Both the position numbers and the translations under genes were made by a program. From DATLGB01 sp963726825 (GTDB taxonomy: Bacteria > Actinomycetota > Thermoleophilia > Solirubrobacterales > Solirubrobacteraceae), in contig CAVSDT010000002.1 in the NCBI GenBank assembly GCA_963726825.1, forward strand, positions 1,488,001-1,552,000: 64,000 nucleotides of DNA. Direction: 5' to 3'. Under the pieces are notes generated by a model. That model was not told where the DNA came from and searched no databases. It was given only the letters and a program-made list of their open reading frames with translations. Shown here in pieces: positions 44,626-52,653 of this stretch (its first letter is position 1; each line of letters opens with the position of its first letter).

Positions 44626-45294
44626 CTAGACCGCCATCCTGTCCAACGCGGCGGACGCTGCGGCCTGCTCGGCGTCCTTCTTGGACCGTCCCGAGCCGCG
44701 CGCGACCTCCTCCGAGGCCACGACCGCGGCCACCTCGAAGGTGCGCTCGTGCGGTGGCCCGGACTCATCCGTGACCGCGTAGACGACCGTCGCGCCCGTG
44801 CGCGCGAGCCGCTCCTGCAGCGCCGACTTGAAGTCCGCCGGCTCCAGGAGCGCGCGCTCGATCTCGGGCTCGAAGGCCTCCACGACCGCCGCTGCGGTGA
44901 CGTCGTAGCCGTGGACGAGGTAGACCGCGCCGATGATCGCCTCCATGATCGAGGCGAGCACGCGCTCCGTGCGCCCGAGCGCCTCGTTGGCCGGCGTCGT
45001 CTCCGGCGCCAGCGCGGCCATGCGGGCCGGGACGTCGAGGCGCTCGGCCACCCGTCGGCAGGTGCGGCCCGAGACCGCCTGCGCGCGGATCTTCGTCAGC
45101 CGCCCGGCGCCGTAGCCCTCGGGGTCAAGGCGCGGGAACAGGTGCGTGGTGACCGCCAGGCCGAGCACGGAGTCGCCGAGGAACGCCAGCCGCTCGTAGG
45201 CGTCGGCGCGCTGCTCCACCCACGAGGCGTGCGTGAGCGCGCGCCGCCGATCGGCCTCGGGAAGGCCGTCGAAGAGGTCGCGCAGCTGGTCCAC
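44626..45294 (-). CDS. rnc: Ribonuclease III-like protein with altered active site
   Basis: 222 residues: an RNase III domain (1-150) and a C-terminal dsRNA-binding domain (PADFKSALQERL, then GRSKKDAEQAAASAALDRM). The usual signature ERLEFLGDS reads ERLAFLGDS, so a metal-binding Glu is Ala37; Asp41 remains. At the second pair, where Asp and Glu are usual, SIMEA gives Ser115 and Glu118. Two of the four standard metal ligands are thus missing. It may be weakly active, inactive or use other residues. Follows acpP and precedes smc by one base, the conserved order. Confidence 0.88.
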   Translation of the reverse strand: MDQLRDLFDGLPEADRRRALTHASWVEQRADAYERLAFLGDSVLGLAVTTHLFPRLDPEGYGAGRLTKIRAQAVSGRTCRRVAERLDVPARMAALAPETTPANEALGRTERVLASIMEAIIGAVYLVHGYDVTAAAVVEAFEPEIERALLEPADFKSALQERLARTGATVVYAVTDESGPPHERTFEVAAVVASEEVARGSGRSKKDAEQAAASAALDRMAV

Positions 45295-45301
45295 GGGCGC
45301 C

Positions 45302-45553
45302 CTACGGCGTGGCCGGGGCGTGCGCGAGCACGAAGTCGACCGCGAGGCCGACGGACGTGATGGCCGCGGCCTGGTCGTCGGACATCGTCACCCCGTAGGT
45401 GTCCTCGAGCTCCTGCACCAGCGTGTAGAGGTCGAGCGAGTCCGCGTCCAGGTCCTGCTTGAAGCGCGTCGCTTCGGTGATCGTCGCGGGATCGATCTCG
45501 AGCTCGTCGGCGAGGTGCTCACGCACGGCCGAGAGGACGTCTTCACGGGTCAT
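45302..45553 (-). CDS. acpP: Acyl carrier protein
   Basis: 83 residues, acidic. DADSLDL carries Ser39, the phosphopantetheine site. It carries growing acyl chains in fatty acid synthesis, consistent with plsX just upstream, whose end overlaps by four bases. ATG start. Confidence 0.95.
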   Translation of the reverse strand: MTREDVLSAVREHLADELEIDPATITEATRFKQDLDADSLDLYTLVQELEDTYGVTMSDDQAAAITSVGLAVDFVLAHAPATP

Positions 45554-46620
45554 GGGTCGGCGACGGTAGACGATGGGCCGGACGGGGGTGGGCGGTGGGC
45601 GGTGTCGCGGACCCGCAGCGCGCCGGCCTCCTCGAGCGCCGCGTACGTGCGCGCGACGAGGTCCTCCCGGGCGCCGCGGGCCGCCACGGCGACCGCCGCC
45701 GCGATCCCGCGCGCGGAGAACGAGCCGTGGGGGACGACCACGAGCTTGCGCAGCCCGAGCAGCACGGCGCCCCCGGCCGCCTCGGGGTCGACGGCGTCGC
45801 GCAGGCCGCCGAGCGCGGGACGCAGCAGCAGCCCGCCGGCCTTCGAGCGCGCGGAGGAGGTCGCCGCCTCGCGCACCGCCCCCAGCAGGGCCTTCGAGGT
45901 GCCCTCCATCGTCTTGAGCACGACGTTGCCGGTGAAGCCGTCCGTGACGAGCACGTCGACGTCTCCCGTCCCCACCGCGAAGCCCTCGACGTTGCCGACG
46001 AAGCCCGGCGTGCCGTCCAGCGCGGCGCGCGCGGCCTGGACCGTCTCGGTGCCCTTGGTGGCCTCCTCGCCCACGGAGAGGAGGCCGACGCGCGGCGCGG
46101 CGACCCCGGCGACGACGCGCATGTAGGCCGCGCCCATGTGGGCGAACTGGACGAGGTGCTCGGGGCGGACCTCGACGTTGGCGCCGGCGTCGAGCAGCAG
46201 GAACGGCTTGCCCGGGACCGGCATCAGCAGCGCCAGCGCGGGGCGGTGCACGCCCCGGGCGCGCTTGAGGCGGAAGAGGGAGGCGGCGAGCGCGGCGCCG
46301 GTGGAGCCGCCGGAGACGAGCGCGTCGGCCTCGCCGTCGGCCACGGCCCGGACGGCCTGCACGACGGAGGCCTCGGGCTGCTCGCGCACGGCACGCGCCG
46401 GATCGGCGGCCTTGGCGACCGAGACCGGGGCGTCGACGACGGTGACGCGGTCGGGAAGCGCGGTGACGTCGACGGCCGCGGCCGGACCGAACCAGCGGAC
46501 GGCGAGGGCCGCATCGGCCTCGACGGCGCGGACGGCGCCGCGGAGCACCTCACGGGGGCCGGCGTCGGCGCCGTTGGCGTCGAGGGCGACCGTCAGGATC
46601 CCGCCGCGGGCGGCGGGCAC
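45550..46620 (-). CDS. plsX: Phosphate acyltransferase PlsX
   Basis: 356 residues from GTG 46620. VALDANGADAGP near the start corresponds to the DAMGGD motif, here DANGAD. SGGSTGAALAAS, AGANVEVRPEHLVQFAHMG and TDGFTGNVVLKTMEG are also PlsX blocks. It converts acyl-ACP to acyl-phosphate for phospholipid synthesis. It follows rpmF by four bases and overlaps acpP. The Met upstream is in a rpmF shadow. Confidence 0.92.
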   Translation of the reverse strand: MPAARGGILTVALDANGADAGPREVLRGAVRAVEADAALAVRWFGPAAAVDVTALPDRVTVVDAPVSVAKAADPARAVREQPEASVVQAVRAVADGEADALVSGGSTGAALAASLFRLKRARGVHRPALALLMPVPGKPFLLLDAGANVEVRPEHLVQFAHMGAAYMRVVAGVAAPRVGLLSVGEEATKGTETVQAARAALDGTPGFVGNVEGFAVGTGDVDVLVTDGFTGNVVLKTMEGTSKALLGAVREAATSSARSKAGGLLLRPALGGLRDAVDPEAAGGAVLLGLRKLVVVPHGSFSARGIAAAVAVAARGAREDLVARTYAALEEAGALRVRDTAHRPPPSGPSSTVADP

Positions 46621-46624
46621 GACC

Positions 46625-46828
46625 TCAGTGGTCGTGGTCGTGCGAGTGGTCGTGGGCGCCAGCCACGACCTCACGGCCCCGGTAGAAGCCGCAGTTGCCG
46701 CACACCCGGTGCGGACGGCGCGGCTCGTGGCACTGGGGGCACGAGTTGAGGGTCGGCACAGCGGCCTTGTGCTGGGACCGGCGCTTGGTGGTGCGCGAGT
46801 GCGATTGCTTCTGCTTGGGGACGGCCAT
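46625..46828 (-). CDS. rpmF: 50S ribosomal protein L32 with His-rich tail
   Basis: 67 residues: MAVPKQKQSHSRTTKRRSQ and the zinc-binding pairs CPQC and CGNCGFYRG. The C-terminus HDHSHDHDH is an unusual His/Asp run that could bind metal; L32 usually ends near here without it. Start at ATG 46828. A TAGAGT lies 11 bases upstream. Conserved beside plsX. Confidence 0.95.
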   Translation of the reverse strand: MAVPKQKQSHSRTTKRRSQHKAAVPTLNSCPQCHEPRRPHRVCGNCGFYRGREVVAGAHDHSHDHDH

Positions 46829-46842
46829 GGCGACGCTGGACT

Positions 46843-47757
46843 CTAGCGCGGTGCGCGCCGCACTCGGGCCGGGCCGCCCCGCAGCCGTGATTCGATCTCG
46901 GATTCGTCGTAGGTCGCGGGCTCCGTGGTGGCCATGAAGTCGGCGAGGAGCGCCGCGAAGCGCTCGGGGTCGTCGGCGTGCGGGAAGTGCCCGGCGCCGG
47001 GGAACTCCGCCAGGCGGCTGCCCGGCATCAGCCGGTGGGCCTCGCGGCCGTGGGCGACCGGGATGATCGGGTCCCTGTCCCCCCACACCAGCAGCGAGGG
47101 GATGCCCTCGGAGAGGTAGAGGCGATCACGCGCGTCGACGCGCTGGCCCGCCGGGTCGATCACGGCGCGCGCCGTGTGCAGGAACGCCCGGCGGCCCTCC
47201 GGGTCCCCCAGCGACGTGAGCCCCTCGCGCAGGCCGCGGGCGCCGGCGCTGCGGCCGATCCCCACCGTGCGCAGGAGCCGGTTGACGCCGCTGCCGACGG
47301 CGAGCGGGATGCGGCCGAAGAGCACGGGCATGACGTACTCGGCGCCGGGAAGCGTCGCGGCGCGCAGGACGAGGGAGACGTCGTTGCCGAGCCCGCCCGA
47401 GTCGACGAGCACGAGCCGCTGCACGCGCTCGGGGAACTGGTAGGCGAACTGCATCACGATGCCGCCGCCGAGCGAGTGCCCGACGACCGTCGCCCGCGGG
47501 ATCCCGAGCACCGCGAGCAGGTCGCGGATGCCCGAGGCATGGGCGCCGAGCGAGTAGTCGCCGCGCGGCTTGGCGCTGTGGCCGTGGCCCGCCAGGTCGG
47601 GCGCGATCACCGTGTGGTCGCGCTCCAGGAGCGGGGCCACGGCCGACCAGGTCCGGGCGCTCGAGGTGATGCCGTGGACGAGGACGATCGCCGGCCCGCT
47701 GCCGCCGCGGTGGAAGGACACCGGCTTGCCGTGGATCTGGACCGTCTCCTCGCGCAC
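46843..47757 (-). CDS. Alpha/beta hydrolase
   Basis: 304 residues from GTG 47757. Oxyanion loop VLVHGITSSARTW, nucleophile in VVGHSLGGGIV, acid in LLVWGDRDPI and His in GAGHFPHADDP. The cap is between about 130 and 215. The substrate is unknown; the shape is like haloalkane dehalogenase/epoxide hydrolase-type esterases. A TAGCGT seven bases before the GTG suggests a leaderless transcript. The C-terminus is basic and Arg-rich. Fourteen bases before rpmF. Confidence 0.8.
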   Translation of the reverse strand: MREETVQIHGKPVSFHRGGSGPAIVLVHGITSSARTWSAVAPLLERDHTVIAPDLAGHGHSAKPRGDYSLGAHASGIRDLLAVLGIPRATVVGHSLGGGIVMQFAYQFPERVQRLVLVDSGGLGNDVSLVLRAATLPGAEYVMPVLFGRIPLAVGSGVNRLLRTVGIGRSAGARGLREGLTSLGDPEGRRAFLHTARAVIDPAGQRVDARDRLYLSEGIPSLLVWGDRDPIIPVAHGREAHRLMPGSRLAEFPGAGHFPHADDPERFAALLADFMATTEPATYDESEIESRLRGGPARVRRAPR

Positions 47758-47764
47758 CCCGGCG

Positions 47765-47770
47765 ACGCTA
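47765..47770 (-). promoter_or_regulatory. Candidate -10 for leaderless alpha/beta hydrolase
   Basis: TAGCGT on the minus strand, seven bases before GTG 47757. The 108-base divergent gap to 47866 holds no other gene. Confidence 0.4.
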
Positions 47771-47865
47771 CCCGCTCCGGGGGTCCGTGACGACTCGGCC
47801 CCGGGCGTGACGCCGCGCGGACGATCGCGTGTCGTCCGCGTCGCGGTTGCGGGTACCGCCCCCGC

Positions 47866-49122
47866 ATGACCGAGCTCTCCGCCGCCATCGACGCCGCCTG
47901 GGACGCGGAGGTCGCCTTCCTCGCCGACCTCGTGCGCGAGCGCAGCGTGCTCGGGGACGAGTCCGGCGTCCAGGACCGCGTGCAGCGCGAGCTGGACGCG
48001 CTGGGACTGGCCGTCGACCGCTTCGAGATCGACCACGACGCGATCCGCGACCGGCCCGGCTACTCGCCGGCGGACTGGTCCTACGCGGGCCGCGGCGACG
48101 TGCGGGCGACGATCCCCGGCACCGGCGGCGGGCGCTCGCTGCTGCTCAACGCGCACGTCGACGTCGTCCCCTCCACCCCCGACGCGCACTGGACGCACGA
48201 CCCGTGGGGCGCCGAGATCTCCGAGGGCCGGCTGTGGGGCCGCGGCAGCTGCGACATGAAGGCCGGGGCCGCCGCCATGGTCTACGCCGTGCGCGCCCTG
48301 CGCACCGTGGGGATCGAGCTGCAGGGCGACCTCACCCTCGAGACGGTGATCGAGGAGGAGTGCACGGGCAACGGCGCGCTCGCCGCGATGCACCGCGGGC
48401 CGCTGCACGACGCCGCGATCATCCCCGAGCCGTTCGGCCACCGGGCCCTGACCGCGCAGGTCGGCGTCCTCTGGGCGCGCATCGAGGTGCGCGGCCGTGG
48501 CGCCCATGCCGAGCGCGCCGACGCGGCGGAGAACGCGATCGACAAGGCGATGCTGGTCGTCGCGGCGGTGCGGGAGCTCGAGGCGGCGGCCAACGACGCC
48601 GACCGCCACCCCGCCTTCGCGGACCACCCGCATCCGCTCAACTTCAACGTCGGCGTCGTCCACGGCGGCGACTGGGCGTCCTCCGTGCCGGAGACGTGCA
48701 CGCTCGAGGTCCGGCTGTCCGCCTACCCCGGCGCGGACCTCGGCGCCGTGCAGGAGGCGTTCGCGGACGGCGTCCGGCGCCTCACCGCCGCCGACGCGTG
48801 GCTGGCCGAGCACCCGCCGGAGGTCACGTTCCGCCGCGGCTTCCTGGCCGACGGCCTGGCGCTCGGCGACGACGCGGAGCCGCTCCTGGGCGAGCTGGCG
48901 GCCGCCCACACCGCCGTCACGGGCGACGAGCTCGAGCGCTTCGCCTTCACGGGCACGACCGACGCGCGCTTCTACGCGGTCCACGCCGGCCGCCCGGCCA
49001 CGTGCTACGGGCCGATCGGGGCGAACCTCCACGCCCCGGACGAGTGGGTGGACCTCGCCAGCGTGCGCGCCGTCACCGAGGTGCTCGCGCTCGCGGCCAT
49101 GGGCTGGTGCGGCACGGCCTAG
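47866..49122 (+). CDS. M20 family metallopeptidase (ArgE/DapE-like)
   Basis: 418 residues. Metal ligands are placed by LLNAHVDVVP, GRGSCDMKAGAAA, IEEECTGNG, IPEPFG and a late APDEWVD His-containing region. The dimerisation domain is in the middle (about 185-310). The family removes N-acyl groups or hydrolyses small peptides; whether this is acetylornithine deacetylase, succinyl-diaminopimelate desuccinylase or another is not clear. It ends six bases before the convergent DUF177 gene. Confidence 0.88.
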   Translation: MTELSAAIDAAWDAEVAFLADLVRERSVLGDESGVQDRVQRELDALGLAVDRFEIDHDAIRDRPGYSPADWSYAGRGDVRATIPGTGGGRSLLLNAHVDVVPSTPDAHWTHDPWGAEISEGRLWGRGSCDMKAGAAAMVYAVRALRTVGIELQGDLTLETVIEEECTGNGALAAMHRGPLHDAAIIPEPFGHRALTAQVGVLWARIEVRGRGAHAERADAAENAIDKAMLVVAAVRELEAAANDADRHPAFADHPHPLNFNVGVVHGGDWASSVPETCTLEVRLSAYPGADLGAVQEAFADGVRRLTAADAWLAEHPPEVTFRRGFLADGLALGDDAEPLLGELAAAHTAVTGDELERFAFTGTTDARFYAVHAGRPATCYGPIGANLHAPDEWVDLASVRAVTEVLALAAMGWCGTA

Positions 49123-49128
49123 CGGCGG

Positions 49129-49650
49129 CTACTCGAGCTTGAGCTCGCGCAGCGCGGCCCAGCGCGGATCGGGTTCGCGCTCGTGGACGTGGTCCGGCCC
49201 GGCCGCGTTGAGGTCCTCGCCGCAGACCGGGCACAGGCCGAGGCACTGCGGCTTGCAGAGGATCTGGTCCGGGACCGCGAGGAGCATCGCGTCCTTGACC
49301 CACTGCTTGAGGTCGAGATCGGCGGCGGCGTCGACGTAGGGCGACAGGAGCTCCTCCGCGTCGCCAGGGATCGAGACCTCGCGGGCGTCGACGGCGAGCT
49401 CCGGCTCGGCGTGGGTCAGGCAGCGCATGCACGGCCCGTGCAGCTGGAAGCCGAAGCGCAGGCGCAGCGCGTAGCCGGAGTGCGTCGTGCGATCGACGTT
49501 GAGGACCACGGGGACGGGGTCGGGGGTGACGCCGTAGACCGTGCCGCCGTACTCGAGGTGCGCTGCGGGGGCGGCCAGGTCGATCTGGCGACCCTCCCCC
49601 GACCGCAGCCGCAGCTGCTCGAGTGCGAAGAGGTCCGTCCGCTGGGGCAT
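49129..49650 (-). CDS. YceD/DUF177 family protein
   Basis: 173 residues. Cys pairs CMRC (near 76) and CKPQCLGLCPVCGEDLN near 132-150 are the family hallmark. DUF177 usually lies directly before rpmF and is linked to rRNA or ribosome assembly. Here an alpha/beta hydrolase and an M20 gene separate it from rpmF, which is unusual. ATG at 49650, nine bases before the acyl-CoA synthetase end. Confidence 0.88.
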   Translation of the reverse strand: MPQRTDLFALEQLRLRSGEGRQIDLAAPAAHLEYGGTVYGVTPDPVPVVLNVDRTTHSGYALRLRFGFQLHGPCMRCLTHAEPELAVDAREVSIPGDAEELLSPYVDAAADLDLKQWVKDAMLLAVPDQILCKPQCLGLCPVCGEDLNAAGPDHVHEREPDPRWAALRELKLE

Positions 49651-49659
49651 CCCCCCAGA

Positions 49660-51291
49660 TTAGGCTTCCTTGAGCTCCCGCTTGAGGACCTTGCCGGTCG
49701 AGGTGCGGGGCAGCTCGTCGATGAAGACGAGCTCCTTCGGGACCTTGTAGCCGGCGAGGTTCTCCTTGATGTGGCGCTTGAGCTCGTCCTCGGAGGGGTC
49801 CTGGCCCTTCGCCTTGACGACGACGGCCTTCAGGCGCTGGCCGAACTCCTCGTCGTCGACGCCGAAGACCGCGACCTCCTCGACCCCGGCGTGGCTCTGC
49901 AGCAGCTCCTCCACCTCGGCCGGGAAGACGTTCTCGCCGCCCGAGACGATCATGTCGTCGTCGCGGCCGTCGATGAACAGGCGGCCCGCCTCGTCGAAGT
50001 GGCCGACGTCGCCGGAGGACATGAGACCGTCGATGACGGCCTTGCCCTCGCCGCCGTCACCCGTGTAGCCCTCCATCTGCACGTCGTTGGCCACGAAGAT
50101 GCGCCCCGTGTTGCCGGCGCCCGTCACCTCGTTGTCGTCCTCGTCGTAGAGCTTGACGGTCGTGAAGCGGGGGACCAGGCCGGCGGTGCCGGGCGCGGCG
50201 CGCAGGTCCTCGGGCGTCGCGATCGTCGCCCAGGCGACCTCCGTGGAGCCGTAGAGGTTGAAGAGGTTCTCGCCGAAGGTGTCCATCCACTTCTCGCTGA
50301 TGGCGCCGGGGAGCGCGGAGCCGGAGACGGGCACGGCCTTGACCTTGCCGAGGTCGTAGCGGCCGAGGACCTCGTCGTCGAGGGCGAGGATGCGCTGCAG
50401 CATCACGGGGACCACGACGAGCGCGGTGCACTCGTGCTGGGCGGTCAGCGACAGGGTCGCCTCGGGGTCGAACTTGCGCTTGAGGACGATGGTGGAGTTC
50501 AGCGCCAGCGCGATGAGGAAGTGCGCGTAGCCCCACGCGTGGAACAGCGGTGCGGCGATCATCGTCCGCTCGCGCGCATGCAGGGGGATCCGGTCCAGCA
50601 GCGCCGCGACGGGATCGAGGTTCTTCGGCATGGAGCGCGAGGCGCCCTTCGGCGTGCCCGTCGTCCCCGAGGTGAGGATCACGGCCTTGCCCTGCTCGGC
50701 GGGGGCGCGGACGGGGCCGCGGTCCCCCCGCTCCACGAGCTCGTCGAGCGTCGGGTCCTTGCGCTTGGTCTCCGGCTCGTGCCAGGCGATGTAGCGCTTG
50801 CGCCGGGTCGCGGCGTCCTTGAGGACCTCGCCGAACTCCTCGTCGAAGACGACGGCCTTCGGCTTCTCGCGCTTGCAGACGTCGGTCAGCTGCGGGCCGG
50901 AGAAGGCGGTGTTGAGGAACAGGGCGTGGGCGCCGAGCTTGGAGCAGGCGACGACGGTCTCGATCCAGCCGCGGTGGTTGCGGACCATGACGGCGACGCC
51001 GTCGCCCTCGTCGACCCCGTCGTCGGCAAGCGCGTTGGCGATCGCGTTGGAGCGCTCGTGCAGCTCCCGGAAGGTCATCGTGCCGCTCTCGTCGATCACC
51101 GCGAGGTCGTCCGGGAAGCGCAGGGCGCCGGCGGTGTAGCCGGCGGCCGGCGTGAGGCCGTACTGGATCAGGGCCTTGAGCGAGCCCGCGAGGCGGTCGG
51201 GGCGCGATGGCTCCAGCAATCCGGCGCTGCGCATGGTCTTCAGGAGGAACAGCGAGGACGAGACCCGATCCGGGATGGACATGGCGTCCAT
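49660..51291 (-). CDS. Acyl-CoA synthetase/AMP-binding protein
   Basis: 543 residues of the ANL superfamily: LTSGTTGTPKGASRSMPK (AMP loop), LYGSTEVAW, SSGDVGHFDEAGRLFIDGRDD and the C-terminal LPRTSTGKVLKREL lysine. It adenylates a carboxylic acid and transfers it to CoA; a medium or long-chain fatty acid is likely, but the substrate is not set. The hinge and core are complete. GAGAGG precedes the ATG. Divided from the ACP/PlsX genes, so a lipid link is only by distance. Confidence 0.92.
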   Translation of the reverse strand: MDAMSIPDRVSSSLFLLKTMRSAGLLEPSRPDRLAGSLKALIQYGLTPAAGYTAGALRFPDDLAVIDESGTMTFRELHERSNAIANALADDGVDEGDGVAVMVRNHRGWIETVVACSKLGAHALFLNTAFSGPQLTDVCKREKPKAVVFDEEFGEVLKDAATRRKRYIAWHEPETKRKDPTLDELVERGDRGPVRAPAEQGKAVILTSGTTGTPKGASRSMPKNLDPVAALLDRIPLHARERTMIAAPLFHAWGYAHFLIALALNSTIVLKRKFDPEATLSLTAQHECTALVVVPVMLQRILALDDEVLGRYDLGKVKAVPVSGSALPGAISEKWMDTFGENLFNLYGSTEVAWATIATPEDLRAAPGTAGLVPRFTTVKLYDEDDNEVTGAGNTGRIFVANDVQMEGYTGDGGEGKAVIDGLMSSGDVGHFDEAGRLFIDGRDDDMIVSGGENVFPAEVEELLQSHAGVEEVAVFGVDDEEFGQRLKAVVVKAKGQDPSEDELKRHIKENLAGYKVPKELVFIDELPRTSTGKVLKRELKEA

Positions 51292-51318
51292 CCTCTCATG
51301 CTCGAGTGAACGTTGACG

Positions 51319-52323
51319 TCAGACCGGCGGGAGGTGCAGTCCGGACGGCACGGCGCCCTCGTCGATGAGCCGGTGGATGTCCCCCGCGCGGCGCGAGTTC
51401 AGGTACACGTGCCGCTGGCCGACGGACGGCTTCTCGAGCAGCAGGCCGGCGGCCAGCATCGCCTCGCCGACCTGCGTCGCCAGCGCCCGGTCGTTGCCCG
51501 CGAAGCCGCGCGGGAGGTGGGCGAACTCCGTGTGGAAGCCGCCCCACTTGCCCATGCCGCTGAGGCGCTGGGCGATCCGGCGCGCGACGCGGCGGGCGGG
51601 GTCGGGGTCCTCGTGCGGCCGGGCACCGGTGCCGGCGTCGGCGATCACGAGGGCGAGCCCGTCGTCGAGGGCGTCGGCGGCGGACGGATCCGCCGGGTCG
51701 CCGCCGAGCCGGGCGACGGCCTCCGCGATCCGCAGGGGATGGCCGGCGCCGATCGGCGGGCGGGCGCCGTGGGCGGCGTCGGCGAGGAGGGCGGCGGGGA
51801 CGTGGTGGGCGGCGGCGCGCAGGCGGTCGGCCTCGGCGCTGCGCTCCTCGAAGGCGAGGGCGGCGAAGGCGGCGTCGCCCCCGCCGGGCAGGACGAGCAG
51901 GAGGTGGCCGCCGAGGTCGGCGGCGCGCAGCAGGAGGTCGTCCGGGCGGGAGGGCGGCGGCAGCGCCTCCGCGGCGTCGACGAGGGCGCCGATCGCATGG
52001 GCGGCGACGGTCCACTCGCGGGCGGTGGCCGCGTCGGGGTCCGCGCGGGTGGCCGACGGGACGGGGACGGCGGCGACCAGGACGCCGGCGTGGGCGGCGG
52101 TGGCGAACGTCACGTCGGGGTCGGGGGACGGGGCGAGGGCGGCGACCAGGACCGCGACCGGATCCGCGTAGCCCGACCTCGCCCTGGTCAGCTCGAGCCG
52201 GCCGCCGTCGAGCGCCGCGCCGGCCAGCGCACGCAGCCGCGCGGTGGCGCTGGAGTGCGCCGCGGCCCCGCCGGCCTCCGCGAGCGCGGTGCGGAGCGCA
52301 GCGCTGGGGGCGGCGAGGACCAT
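51319..52323 (-). CDS. Conserved-looking protein of unknown function
   Basis: 334 residues, Ala/Asp-rich in the first 200, then a better structured end: RLSGMGKWGGFHTEFAHLP, DRALATQVGEAMLAAGLL and RHVYLNSRRAGDIHRLIDEG, which has a winged-helix look. No membrane segment. Strongly supported start, because a perfect palindrome with a -10-like TAACGT six bases upstream is shared with the divergent acylphosphatase. No family recognised; a DNA-binding end is only a guess. Confidence 0.6.
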   Translation of the reverse strand: MVLAAPSAALRTALAEAGGAAAHSSATARLRALAGAALDGGRLELTRARSGYADPVAVLVAALAPSPDPDVTFATAAHAGVLVAAVPVPSATRADPDAATAREWTVAAHAIGALVDAAEALPPPSRPDDLLLRAADLGGHLLLVLPGGGDAAFAALAFEERSAEADRLRAAAHHVPAALLADAAHGARPPIGAGHPLRIAEAVARLGGDPADPSAADALDDGLALVIADAGTGARPHEDPDPARRVARRIAQRLSGMGKWGGFHTEFAHLPRGFAGNDRALATQVGEAMLAAGLLLEKPSVGQRHVYLNSRRAGDIHRLIDEGAVPSGLHLPPV

Positions 52324-52340
52324 GGGCTTACGTTAAGCCC
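52324..52340. promoter_or_regulatory. 17-bp palindrome, likely symmetric leaderless promoters
   Basis: GGGCTTACGTTAAGCCC is a perfect palindrome with 7-bp arms and CGT centre. On the plus strand TACGTT ends six bases before GTG 52341; on the minus strand TAACGT ends six bases before ATG 52323. It is the whole intergenic region between two divergent genes. Confidence 0.55.
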
Positions 52341-52607
52341 GTGATCGCCCGCTCCTTCACCGCGCACGGGCACGTGCAGGGCGTGTTCTTCCGCGACAGC
52401 CTGCGGCGGGCGGCGCAGGCGCGCGGCGTGGCGGGATCGGCGACCAACGCGCCGGACGGCACCGTCCAGGGCGTGCTCGAGGGCGCGGCGGCCGACGTCG
52501 ACGCGCTCCTGGACGTGATCCGCGCCGGGCCGGGGTCCGCGTCGGTCTCGCGGCTGGATGTCGCGGACGCCGAACCCCAGGGATTGCAGGGCTTCTCCAC
52601 GGGCTGA
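52341..52607 (+). CDS. acyP: Acylphosphatase
   Basis: 88 residues. The loop GHVQGVFFRDS has Arg18 and SATNAPDGTVQGVLEG has Asn36, both catalytic in the family. It hydrolyses acyl phosphates; the biological substrate is not known. Divergent from the gene at 52323, with only 17 bases between them, and 46 bases before the next gene. Confidence 0.92.
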   Translation: MIARSFTAHGHVQGVFFRDSLRRAAQARGVAGSATNAPDGTVQGVLEGAAADVDALLDVIRAGPGSASVSRLDVADAEPQGLQGFSTG

Positions 52608-52653
52608 ACCGCGGTTCCGTCAGGTTGGAGGTCTAGCTTGCGACCTCTTGCCC

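Noticed and set aside
41239..45360. A 1373-codon plus-strand open frame opposite smc and rnc
   Set aside because: High GC keeps several frames open. The minus strand holds full smc and rnc with all motifs; the plus frame is low-complexity Leu/Gly/Arg/Ala.
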